Source of the DNA: Druceiella hillmani
Taxonomy: Eukaryota > Arthropoda > Insecta > Lepidoptera > Hepialidae
NCBI GenBank assembly: GCA_039881145.1
Contig: JAYKKI010000061.1
Location: forward strand, 8,566,001 to 8,630,000
Length of the DNA stretch: 64,000 nucleotides
Reading direction: 5' to 3'
The position numbers were made by a program, and so were the translations under genes. Numbering within the stretch: the first letter of the stretch is position 1; every line of letters starts with the position of its first letter. This document shows positions 14,131 through 25,110 of this stretch, piece by piece. The notes under the pieces were generated by a model. That model did no database searches. It saw only the letters and a list, made by a program, of their open reading frames with translations, and was not told the origin of the DNA.

Positions 14131-15930
14131 GTCATTTTTTGGAAAATACAAAATTATTTTATAAAAACATTACGAATGTGAGAGAAGCAAATAAATAGAA
14201 AAATTATGTTGACTTTTATTGCTGCTGGAAAAAGTGTTAAAAGTTTCCCTTAAAAAAAATTGGAGTATTTGTCTGGATAAGTGAATAAAACGTCACGATC
14301 ACCTCGATATCTTAAAGGGTTCCAAAACAGCGGATAAAAGGGTAGCTGAACTGACGAAATGCGGTATGGTAACAGGAGGACAGTGGTCAGTACAGGCGTA
14401 ACGGATTGTATTTAGATAAATCTTCTCTTACTACGCGTTAGAATGAGCTTTTGCTAGCAGTAGGTTATATGTTAGTTATAAATTTGAATTGATTCTTACG
14501 TAGTCGTCGCCACGCGAGTATGTACTACAAGTACAGAAACGAGGAGTTGGAGACGATGGGATTGCTACGCGTTCAAAGCGTGTCGGCATCGTGGATCACT
14601 TTGCGTGGGCGATGATTACGTGTGTGTTTATCGCTGTCTGTCTAACCTGACTAACTGCCGGTTCTTATAATCTATGAAAAAGTAAGTAACAGTTATCAAA
14701 CGATGGGTCGGCATCAGTATTTGCTGCTGTCTGTAATATATGGTTCACTGTTAGTTATATTCTTACCGCAGAAAAGCCTTACGTTCGGGTATTTCAAAAT
14801 ATTTTTGAATTTTTATATAAACATTATCATTTTTTGGATATTTTTATATTATTTGTCCTCTTCTATGTGCTTAATTATATAATAAATTTTATTTAGATTA
14901 TAACAATTTTGTTTTATTTGGTGACAAGATAAAGGTTAATTTCACTTAATTAAAGATATTCTAAAGCCAAAAAGGAAAATAAACATGGAAATAATGGTAA
15001 AATATGTTATAACGGAGTGAAATTGCATAAAAAATGATTTTTTCATATTTTTTTTATTTTTTTCTGCATTTTCAGTTTTATTCATATTTTTTTATTAGCA
15101 AATATTTGTCAATAAAACGAATTAATGTCTTTAAATAAAAGAAAAAGAATCCAAAAAGAAATAATGCTATTGTTAAATGCCAATTACATATTCCTTATTA
15201 TAAATTTCTACTTAATTTATAGACGGATAATAATTTTTAATTATCTAGATGAAGTTATCCTCAGATAGGATTAAATTTCACACTATAATTATCACTTCAA
15301 CATATCGATTCGAATATACAATTTTTTACCCATTCGAAATTAATTACTATTCTATAATTACTGCACTAAATTACTGTATTAAATTCTGTACTAAATTCTT
15401 GTTACAGTTTCATGTTATAATCGCTCTTTCTTCAGAAATACTCTAAATCGGATAAATTCCATACGAATTTCGCTAGAAGTCGACGTTATTAGTAATTTGC
15501 ACAAAATATAAAGATGCAATTTATAACGGTAGAAAACATGAATCCGACAAGCGTGAGCGATAGCGTATTTTCTAAGGATAGCGTTGATATACGTGTGTCT
15601 AAAAGCTATAGAGACTCGACAAACTTTCATCTCCATACATCGCCCCTGTCTGCGGTTAATGGTATCGGCCATGTTCGTAGATAATAGACGGCGATATAAA
15701 TATCCGCCAGTCTATAGCTTCTTGGGGCGCGAAAACATGAGTAATGGTAAAATTCTTTTCTCAAATCAGCTAAACGTATTCGACGACAGGCTTAATAGAC
15801 CGGCGCAGTGGCTTAGCGAACCCTTTCTTAGTAGATATATTGTAGTTTATATGTCGGTCTAGCGAGGCGATTAATTTCATACTGTGACATGAGTAAACGT
15901 GAATAATTTCGTGTTGAATACAAAGGTGGA
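14131..15930. other. No gene found; complex blocks at 14500-14750 and 15530-15870
   Basis: A 32-codon frame at 14523 (starts MYYKYRNEELETMGLLRV) and the 15584-15862 frame sit in higher-complexity sequence but match nothing I know. The rest is AT-rich. Confidence 0.5.
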
Positions 15931-16165
15931 TGGAAGAGCGCCACAGTCACCTTATTGTTGAAGAAAGGAAACAAGTCAAACCTGAACACTTATCGTCCTA
16001 TTATTTTATTGTCTCAAAGCTACAAATTATTAACTAAGATCATCACGATTCATCCGACCAAAAAACTGGACATTTATCAACCAGTTGAACAGGAAGGCTG
16101 ACGAAGTGGATTTAGCACCATGACCACCTACTGACTATGAGAATTATCATTGAAAAAACTACTAA
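15931..16165 (+). pseudogene. Non-LTR retrotransposon reverse transcriptase fragment
   Basis: The plus-strand frame from 15931 reads LLLKKGNKSNLNTYRPI, LLSQSYKLLTKIIT, LDIYQPVEQEG, a stop, then RSGFSTM. After a one-base shift it continues as DHLLTMRIIIEKTTKW. This is the classic N-terminal region of LINE reverse transcriptases (fingers/palm: NYRPISLLS…EQAGFR.G.ST.DH). A stop replaces one expected residue in the EQAGFR block. The YADD catalytic box downstream was not found, so this is a short fossil. The clade (RTE-like or another) cannot be settled from 78 residues. Confidence 0.85.
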
Positions 16166-17169
16166 GTGGTTGATATCAGTTGTGGTCAATTGCGCTCTAC
16201 ACTTTTAATTACATTAAACTTAATTTTTTTCTCAAACACTTTATTCTTATTTTAAGCTTATTCAATAAACTATGTTGGTGTTGCAAGACATCCTTTCGTT
16301 CTTGACCTTAATCTTTATAATTAAAGATTATTTTTTAATTGTTTATGTCATATTGCTACGCAAGCATGTTTTTTTAGTTTTTTGAGTTACCATTTTATTT
16401 TTTTTGTCTTAAAAGAAAACTTTATATCTAATTTTTTTATTTTAAGACTAAAAAAGGCTTTTTAGTACGTTTTTTTATAGTATGATTTACTTCGTTAATG
16501 GTCGTTATTCGTTTAGATACTTACCGTTAGTACTGAGTAAAAAACTTAGCCTTCTTCAATTTCTTAGGTTAATTGTTCTGTTTATTCTTCTAATAGTAAT
16601 AACGATATAAATAAATTATTATCAATGTTCAAATAAACAATTTTTTTTCTTTATTTCTTTGGACTCGTGATCGCCCAGTGGTCGAAATTCGACTATAATG
16701 TACTTATCTACTCACTTTGTTGAAAATACTGATAGGTAGGCAGAGGTAGAGGAAGAAGAAGTCAATTCAGATTGCTCCTATAAAATTATCCTTGTGTAAC
16801 ATGTGTATATTAAGCAAGCTGTATTTCACTTGTAAAAAATTGTTCAAATTCCTGTTGTACTCTGTGCGATTGTTGGATCACAGACTATTATTTGTTTGAC
16901 ATTGACATTTTGAACGTAAACAATGAATCTTTTAATGTAATTGTAACACAAATTATATATTATAATAATTTAATAATATATATATAAATTGAATATTATA
17001 TATAAGCTTTCTGCACTCATCCTTCTAAACTTAAACTATGCCAAATCTCACACGCCTCCGTGTGTGCTATATATTTAAAAAGGGATACATAATTGTCTCT
17101 TCACGTATTAATAGGTATATAGATAGGTGACCCACTTGATATTCTGTTAAGGAATCGTATAATAATGCG
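16166..17169. other. AT-rich, nothing supported
   Basis: TGATCGCCCAGTGGTCGAAATTCGAC at about 16667 loosely recalls Pol III boxes but is too poor to call a SINE. Confidence 0.5.
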
Positions 17170-17275
17170 TAGCTGCTATGCATACTTGACAATTAGCTTA
17201 GCTGCTATGCATACTTGACAAGTATACTTGACAATAATGCTATGCTATAGCAGTAGCATAATTGTCAAGTATACT
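17170..17275. repeat. Direct repeats running into a 55-nt stem-loop
   Basis: TAGCTGCTATGCATACTTGA(CAA) occurs at 17170-17192 and 17199-17221. Then AGTATACTTGACAAT (17221-17235) is mirrored exactly by ATTGTCAAGTATACT (17261-17275). The interior, ATGCTATGCTATAGCAGTAGCAT, is also largely self-complementary. The result is a nearly fully paired hairpin of 55 nt built from the repeat unit. Confidence 0.9.
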
Positions 17276-17874
17276 TATATTTCGTTAATTATTCCGTAAT
17301 CAAAATGTAATATAGTTTTTGTGTTGAAGACTGAATAGATTTCTAATTCATCGCGATATAATTTTCTCGTTAAATTTCAGTCATTTATTTAGAAAGACGT
17401 AAATTACTTTGTAAATTTCGTTTCGTTGATCTTTTTTGTATTTCTAATAAGTTTCTGAGCATTGCATTAGGTATTCAATATTTTATTGAATGATCGTACA
17501 ATAGTTCACACATACAGTTTGTTTAGTACATATACTTTTCATTGATAAATCAATAAAAAGCTGTAAATAATTGTTTGCATATATATGTTAATTATGTTAT
17601 ATAAATAGTTTCATTATAATTATATTAATTACTATTAATATTCAGAAGGAAAAAACTGTTTCGTATTATGTTTACAATAGTCGATGGGGTGGTAGCATAA
17701 AATACAAATAAATGGAATTATGAAGTTTTCTCCTATAAAAAAATAATAATTGAGATAATTTTTATGTATATTTAATTTTTTTCTGTATTTAATTTTCCAT
17801 GTAGTAGTTTTTGATTCAATAAAACTTTATTAGTATATTATACCTTCAATTCTACTGTTAGCCTAAAAGAACTA

Positions 17875-17910
17875 ACTCCGCGCGGGCGAAGTCGCGAGTA
17901 TTAATTAGCT
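17875..17910 (+). repeat. Short repeat end, GCGGGCGAAGTCGCGAGTA
   Basis: GCGCGGGCGAAGTCGCGAGT is the usual 3' terminus of a common lepidopteran repeat. Nothing recognisable precedes it. A similar end, TTCGCGTACGAAGTCGCGGG, lies at about 36335-36362. Confidence 0.4.
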
Positions 17911-18795
17911 TTTCTATATAATCACAGATTTCAAAATTTAACTTTATTTTGGAATTCGTTAATAAAATCAATTTTGAATATAAAGGAACATAAGGGAATT
18001 ATTATGTTTTTGGGAATGTTTTATTTTACTATTTTGTAATAGTAAAATTACAAAAAAATCTACGTCTCAGGCCTCCTAAAAAGATGAATAAAATTAATTT
18101 AACAATCAAATTAAATTATCACTTCATCTTATTTGCGGTAGTGGAACTAAAAAGCTACATCGTGTATGAAGTATCAATGATGCAGTTAATCTTATTTCCA
18201 TCATTTAGCATTTTTATCAGACTCGAACGGCAAAACCTCAATCATACATTTCAAAGCTTTCTATGGATTTAACTATATAAAATATTTATATTTATTCCAG
18301 TAAGTACCTTATCGTATTTACAAAATATTAAAGTAAAATGTGTGTTAAATCCTACTATAATTTTGTACATCCACTTATATAGAAAGAGTCTCAAAATACA
18401 GCATTTCAATGATATAAACATGAAAAACGATTAAAATCCTAAATCAGGTCACACTGGGCATTAGTCGGCAGCCATCGTTTGCAAATATCCAATTTATCTC
18501 ATATGTAACTTTATTGGCTTGACCAGCGTATGGCTTATTAGAACATACACGTATATAATATATACACTTTCTTGCGAAATGATGTGGCCAAATGCGGGAG
18601 CGACACTGTAATATTTGCAGCATGTCCTTACACTATAAATTCCAGTTCAAATAAGAAAACTTCCGTAGACAATTTCTTAACGTAAGTATGATTAAAACAC
18701 ATATATATTAAAAACTTAATCACTTTGGGTGTCTTAGGGCAAATTGTATATTACGAATTTAAAGAGAGTCTTAATACAGTTAATGCCGTGCAATT

Positions 18796-18852
18796 TTCGA
18801 GAACGTTGAGGGTTTCCGCATTCTGGAAAATTCTGATATTCTCGAGAATTCC
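18796..18852. promoter_or_regulatory. HSE-like cluster
   Basis: TTCgaGAAcgTT (18796-18807) and the perfect triplet TTCtgGAAaaTTC (18821-18833) are followed by TTCTCGAGAATTCC. A TTTTTATAATAC, TATA-like, lies just beyond (about 18857). The spacing fits heat shock factor sites. No gene follows. It may be a weaker or chance cluster, or a relic related to the promoter at 29.7 kb. Confidence 0.5.
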
Positions 18853-19694
18853 ACGCTTTTTATAATACTCCCACATTCATTTGGTCTCCACATTATAGTA
18901 CCTTACAGAATATGCAAGTGAGAGGGTAGTTGACTCCGATCAAGCATTTATTGGTCATATTTGAATCCCATTATTTCAACTACCACACACTTGTACTCAG
19001 ATTGCACGCGCAAGTTGAATTTGTTCAAGTCGGTACATTCAGATTCGCTTCAATTTGATTCGCTTTCGACTATTTGTATCTGTTTCGTTTATTGTTATGA
19101 TAAATTAATTTGTGCTTTATACTAACTTTTTTAGCATTTTTCAGCCGTAAGTTGAGCAAATATTTTACTTAGAACAAATAATAAAATAAATAGTAATATA
19201 TATCGTCAGCTCAGTGCAAAAAGGCATTAAGCGAAGTTTTCAACATTTAGGAATTAGGCTTTAATGAATACGACATACTTTCATAAATTAAATACTAGCC
19301 CTTTGCAACTTTTCGCACTTTAGATATTGACATCGTGGTATCCATTAAAGTGTAAATCCAAGAGGTCAAAAATTTCGTTTATGACTTTTCGCACTACGCC
19401 GACGATGATTGGTTTCTCTAAATTACGAACAAGTAATTAAATAAATATTTTTAAAAACTTAAAAGAATTATATACCAAAAATTACGAAGATAATGAAAAA
19501 AAAATGGCTATGTTCGACCAAAGAACAGTGAAACACCATTAAATAAAACAAGGCAAGTGTGTGCAGGTACACTCCCAAACTCGAGTCACCTTGTCGTCTA
19601 TACCCTTTGAAATTTCTAATCAAATTCTAATATCTAGACTTTTTTTCAAGTTTACAGTTGAAACCCTAATATTTTACGAACGGGGCTTAGAAAT

Positions 19695-20032
19695 GAAAAA
19701 TATCTACCTGCAAAATTACATGCGTATACAAAGATCCAACACTATAAACACTTTGAAGGAAAACGACGGGGGGACATAAGAAAAATATAAAAATTTCTTA
19801 TTTCACTGAAAAATATCTACCTGCAAAATTACATGCGTATACAAAGGTCCACAACTATAAACACTTTGAAGGAAAACGACGGGGGGACATAAGAAAAGAA
19901 TAAAAATTTCTTATTTCACTGAAAAATATCTACCTGCAAAATTACATGCGTATACAAAGGTCCACACTATAAACACTTTGAAGGAAAACGACGGGGGGAC
20001 ATAAGAAAAGAATAAAAATTTCTTATTTCACT
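19695..20032. repeat. Tandem array, 113 bp x 3
   Basis: Units start at GAAAAATATCTACCTGCAAA (19695, 19808, 19921) and contain AAGGAAAACGACGGGGGGAC. Units 2 and 3 are nearly identical; unit 1 differs at a few bases. The near-identity implies a recent duplication. Confidence 0.97.
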
Positions 20033-22099
20033 ACGGAACCGCAAAACTATCACTTCGAGAGTGAATAATTGAAAAAACTATTCCATGAAACTTCCAACAA
20101 TGTACAGAAACGAGTACTACTCGTATATGTCTAAAATACACTCATTACACGCGGAAAATTTACGAAATATTTGATAACAATGCGCGAGTGCCAAAGTATA
20201 ATTGCAAACACAATGAAAGAAATGGCTACTTTGGACATCCAAAAAATTAATAAAAATGATATATATGAAAGAAGGTGCAGGAGATATTAAAGACTAAGGG
20301 AAAGACGAGTGAGTCTAATCGTGTAATGACTAAATTAAGGTAAATTAAGAAGCCTTAAAAATAAACGAGTTCGTGTAATTGCACGATCGCGTTTCTTAAT
20401 TAGAAAAACAACTTTAATTTTGAAAAAAAATTGAGTTTCGTGATCGATTTGGATACGTTGAAATTTCGTAGTTGGATAACTCATAAGCTGCTCGTGGTGA
20501 AAAGTAGGCTATATCGACGACACATAAACAACGATTACAAGTTTTTCATTTCATATTTTAAACCTCTGAGCAAGGATTGACTCCACTTGCGTCTAAGTGG
20601 GGTATTAAATAGCATCATTTAAGACTGCGTTTGAATCTGACTTTTTTTTCAAGTGAAACCTTATATCTCGCAACAGAGTGTAAATAATTTTAAACGATGT
20701 CACGAAAATGTGAAGAGAGCACATGTTTTTCTTTCAGAGACCGGTATCGCGAAATACAAATTTCCTGTTTTAATTTTATGAAAAAAAAATTATCGAAAAA
20801 AACTATCGTTTATTTAAGTTTTTTAACACTTCGAACTTGACTTGGGAGTTAATTCTTTTGGTCAATTTAATGGCTAAATGTTCCATAATTAAGCAAGTTT
20901 TTTTTTAAATCATTATAATCGCATTCAATTCGGTCACCACGTTTTAATTTCCCACGCCGAACAATTTAAATTCTAAAGATTTACATCACACAGACAAAAC
21001 CGTATTATTCTCATAACAATTCTCTGTTTTCATTTCTGTATGAAACATTAACGGTGCTAATCGACCGATTAAACATAGGTCATCATAGCCCATTCGATCA
21101 GGATTCGGACAATTGCTATGTGAACGACCGTTTTGCTTTAATTCACAGCATGCCCGCGAGGAAGTATGCAGGAAGTGTCACCCGACACTCGTCCATTATT
21201 CACGTAGCCTCACCCGGCGTTAAATAAAAACTCGGTCTGCAGCCAGACGCGACGGTAAAATCCTACAAAGGGATGTGAAAGAACTATCGTATGTCCAGTC
21301 CACGCACAGTTTGGAAACTCTATCCTAATCAGTAACTCGACTCCCGGTTGCCCGTACTTTAATTCAAGTAACTAAATACAAATCAGCGAGCGCAAAATTG
21401 TTGCGAAAATAAAATACCTTAGAAAAAGCAAGGCACAGATGGCAGAATGAATGTTTAAAACAAAGATTTTGCAGCCGAACACAATAAGATGGTAAGTATG
21501 GAACAAAAAATAGATATAATAAACACTATAAAACACAAGAAGCCTAAACTCACATGTAACACACTGTAAAATTACAGATGTAAAAGATGCTAAACTTAGA
21601 AGGCATCTAAACAGAAGACAAAAGAAGGCCTTATGACGTAGTTAGAAACAGAGCAACACGTGTATTAGCGAATGTAACATTTAGGCGAAGCGTATTGTCT
21701 ATTCTCGACAAGTTCTTCCCGTGGCTTCAAGAAAATTAAAGCCGAAACAAGGGACAAAAGTTTCAATACAAATCAAGGTTGTTATAGACGATCATAGATA
21801 CCAGAAAATTCAGCTGTTTCTAAATAACCCGGAAACTTCCGTTTCCTGGTCCAACAATGGGTTCCGAGCGAAATGATAAAATATTCTGCGGAAACACAAA
21901 TGTAAATGCGTAAAATTTAACGCTAACCAAAGGTAGAAAAAATAGTTATCTGCAAAAATAAAGGGACCATTGATTTTTTTACGGGTCACTACTTAACAGA
22001 AAGTACCAAATATCGTTATTGGATGACACGTACATTTACAACGTCTAGCGACATTCATGTTTCTATACTTTGGGAAATAAATATCTACATATGGACATA
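20033..22099. other. No gene found; complex block at 20900-21400
   Basis: 20900-21400 has more balanced composition (GCATGCCCGCGAGGAAGTAT, CCTCACCCGGCGTTAAATAA) without coding similarity. The rest is AT-rich. Confidence 0.5.
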
Positions 22100-22410
22100 G
22101 ACAAATATGAATTAATGGTGGTTAATAAGAATTAATACAAAACGATGAATGAAATGAAGATCGACAAGGTGGTTACAGAGCAAGTGGAAGAATTTCTTTA
22201 TTTACGAAGCGTATTATCGAGCTAAGGAATGATAGAAAGTGATGTGAAACGGCGGCTATGTATAGCCTTATTAAATGAATGATGTTCTCAAAAAACTTAC
22301 GAAAAATAATGGTATTTTGAAAGAAGTAAGAACAAGTATACATAGTGGTATATTCAAAATGAATTTAAATCCAATAATATATCAAGAAAGAGAAATATGA
22401 GAAAAGTGTG
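22100..22410 (+). pseudogene. LINE C-terminal remnant (VEQVEEFLYLGS type)
   Basis: The frame beginning near 22100 reads DKYELMVVNKN, stop, then MNEMKIDKVVTEQVEEFLYL, LRSVLSS, stop, GMIESDVKRRLCIA. A shifted frame continues with GILKEVRTSIHSGIF. This matches the segment after the reverse transcriptase palm of many insect LINEs (K…I.G..VEQVDEF.YLGS.....G..E.D...R; later K..L...V..P...YGSE). It is broken by at least two stops and one frameshift. A different LINE segment lies at 15.9 kb; the two need not belong to the same family. Confidence 0.72.
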
Positions 22411-22676
22411 CGATTATTTTGCCATTGCAGGAAAATTATTAACGGGGATGCCATAATTTTTTGGAAAACATGAAAATATGTAAGTCTCACAATAAAAGGT
22501 GTTATTATTTTATAATAAAGAGGTGAACCGTATTCTACTAATTTACCCTGATTTATTTGATCTATTTAATTTAATCACAGTTTGAATAAAAATTTTGGAG
22601 CATAATACTATTCGCACGAAATAATATCGGGAATGGAAACTCTGTAGGTAACCGAAGAGGGATTTTATTTATTGTA

Positions 22677-22885
22677 ATACTAATGTTATAATGAGGAAAG
22701 TCAGTCTGCTTGTTTTTAGGGTTTGGCAAAAAAACGGCTTACTCAACTGACATGAAACTTTCACTATCGCGTATTCTATAGCTTCCACATGGACATAGAG
22801 TAATATATTTTTAAAAGGGGGTGAATAACGAACAGAAACGATTTTGAATGACAGTAGTCTAAGTGTACCGCCGGGTGCATTTTTA
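22677..22885 (+). repeat. Lepidopteran interspersed repeat, head segment
   Basis: ACTAATGTTATAATGAGGAAA is followed by TCTGCTTGTTTTTAGGGTTT, AAAAAACGGCTTACTCAACT and a segment ending near CCGCCGGGTGCA. This is the same type as the block at 7374. It is diverged and non-coding. Confidence 0.5.
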
Positions 22886-23403
22886 ATTTAAATTACACCA
22901 ATGTATGTAAACTAAATGAAAAAAAACAATCAATGCTAATTATTACATATTATCTGCTATGACCCATTTCACCATAAAGGTATTTTTGAATAAAATCTTA
23001 ATCGCCACTTTAACTGAAAATCCACATGATTCATTACGTGCAAAATGGAGAACAGATCTGCAGGTATTCATGAACTTCAGAAATGCAAGACTAAACTAAC
23101 CTCTATAAATGAAAATTTAACACAAAATGATTATCTTGTACGCAACAAACCTTTCACACGCTCCGACTAAAACAATACACCTTTCTTCCCCGGCATGCCT
23201 ACCCAGCAAACGCGTCATAAAAGCGGTATACCAAGAGACGGGAAAACAACGAGCAAACAGTAACAAAATCCCCCCCATACACCATACAATGTATTATCCG
23301 TGGCCTCTTGCACTCGGCAGATAATTGCAACTTGTCAGCTGTATCGTTAGAATTCAACTAATGCGCCACTTTCATATGAAAAAGCGGTATTAGTACGACA
23401 CTT

Positions 23404-23868
23404 AAAAACTTGCCTTCCTAACTCACTAAGAAATGTATTCATGATATTAAATTTTATAAAAAACTTGCCTTCCTACCTCACTAAGAAATGTATTCACGAT
23501 ATTAAATTTTATAAAAAACTTGCCTTCCTACCTCACTAAGATATGTATTCACGATATTAAATTTTATAAAAAACTTGCCTTCCTACCTCACTAAGAAATG
23601 TATTCACGATATTAAATTTTATAAAAAACTTGCCTTCCTACCTCACTAAGAAATGTATTCACGATATTAAATTTTATAAAAAACTTGCCTTCCTACCTCA
23701 TTAAGAAAGGTATTCATGATATTAAATTTTATAAAAAACTTGCCTTCCTACCTCACTAAGACATGTATTCATGATATAAAATTTTATAAAAAACTTACCT
23801 TCCTACCTCACTAAGAAATGTATTCATGATATTAAATTTTATAATGTTTATGATATTAAATTTTATAA
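23404..23868. repeat. Tandem array, 55 bp x 8 plus a partial unit
   Basis: The motif AAAAACTTGCCTTCCTACCT…CACTAAGAAATGTATTC…GATATTAAATTTTAT recurs at an exact 55-bp step. Its ACTTGCC (ACTTACC in the last) sits at 23408, 23463, 23518, 23573, 23628, 23683, 23738 and 23793. Copies differ by only a few substitutions. A broken ninth half-unit (GATATTAAATTTTATA) ends near 23868. There are no spacers, so it is a minisatellite, not a CRISPR. Confidence 0.97.
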
Positions 23869-24069
23869 TTTTGTAACGTTCAGTTTTCTTCGCTTCTACA
23901 TTTTATGTAATAATCATCGTAGATGACTAATCTTAAATTAGAGATAGGAGTTAACATTCATTTTTCTTAGTTTTCATTTTGCTTTTTCTAACATAATGTA
24001 GTAAATATTTTTTAAACAGATTATCTTCTACAATGATTGTCTTAGAATATATTCGTACGTTCTACAAAG

Positions 24070-24091
24070 AAAAACAATTTTTGCTTTTGAA

Positions 24092-24145
<54 letters not shown>

Positions 24146-24167
24146 TTCAAAAGCAAAAATTGTTTTT
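24070..24167. repeat. 98-bp perfect palindrome with (TA)n centre
   Basis: The 27-bp arms AAAAACAATTTTTGCTTTTG… and …CAAAAGCAAAAATTGTTTTT are exact reverse complements, joined by a (TA)n run. A mixed (TA)n(CA)n tract follows to about 24222. Confidence 0.95.
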
Positions 24168-24169
24168 AA

Positions 24170-24185
24170 AATTATATATATATAT

Positions 24186-24222
<37 letters not shown>

Positions 24223-24225
24223 CAT
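24170..24225. repeat. Compound TA/CA microsatellite
   Basis: (TA)n, (CA)n and (TA)n runs follow directly after the palindrome. Confidence 0.95.
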
Positions 24226-24539
24226 GCATATAATATTTTAACGTTTTTACTATTTTCTACATTTCTAATTGTCCTAATTAAATGTTAGTGTCTAGTGTGA
24301 AGTTTTAATGAAAGTTTTACTTCCTTTTTTTTACTTTTATTGTTTGATTGTCGATAACATTTCGTGCTTCAACGAAAGTGAATTTTATTTAAGGGGCATT
24401 GTCATTCTTTTAATATGTAAATAGTTTATTACATCAGCAAACAATGTGAAAAAAAGGAAATTCATAAAATTCTGAACATATAAGAATGTGCCACCTTACA
24501 TAAACATAGTTTACATTATCTTCAAACCTTTCCTATTCG

Positions 24540-25110
24540 CTACTTGTTGGCGTATCGTTAACTGGATAACAGCATAAATAGATCGCACGACAACGTGAGC
24601 AGTCGTATCGAGTGCAACGCACGCTATTATGACACGCAGCCGTCCGTGATCTAATAGCGGCAGCCGCTACAGTTCATTGCAGCTGCGCGCGCACAGGGCA
24701 CCGATATCCGATATGTGAATCCGACTTATGACCCCGATAATCCGTCTTAAAAGCGACAACTCCGGTCGGTTGAACCTCTAACACGACGACTATAGCGCAA
24801 GCTTATGAGAACAATAAAAGGAGCTCCTAAGTTCATTCATAATTCGTCGCTTCCGTCCGAGCAACGAACGATTATATTTTACGGTCTACTAGCGTCTTCC
24901 CGCCGTACGGCTCCGCGTGGCACTAAAATGAGCGCAGGAATTTATTACGGATCAAGCGGTACGCCGGTTCCATTCAAAAACCCGGGATGCGCCATAATAA
25001 TAACATTAAGCACTTAGTAGAAGCTTGTTGTTTATAAAACGAAAATTTGAGCCGAAATAAACCCGCGGCAGACGGAGTGTGACTTAGAGCCTTTATTAAA
25101 GTTTACCTAA
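24540..25110. promoter_or_regulatory. Long complex block of raised GC
   Basis: Contains GCGGCAGCCGCTACAGTTCA, CAGCTGCGCGCGCACAGGG and GGATCAAGCGGTACGCCGGT. The open frame at 24805-25017 resembles no known protein. Sequence complexity is higher than in the flanks, as in conserved non-coding DNA. Confidence 0.25.

Larger units (their letters stand above)
17276..19694. other. AT-rich, no gene found
   Basis: Apart from the repeat end at 17.88 kb and the HSE-like cluster at 18.8 kb I see nothing. Confidence 0.6.

Noticed and set aside
14523..14615. Short frame MYYKYRNEELETMGLLRV as an exon or peptide
   Set aside because: Too short, no similarity; a GTAAGT further on (about 14681) is not in a supported exon.
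16660..16710. tRNA-like A and B boxes
   Set aside because: Matches are too weak and no SINE body follows.
23404..23868. Regular 55-bp array as a CRISPR
   Set aside because: The whole unit repeats with no unique spacers, and the genome is eukaryotic.
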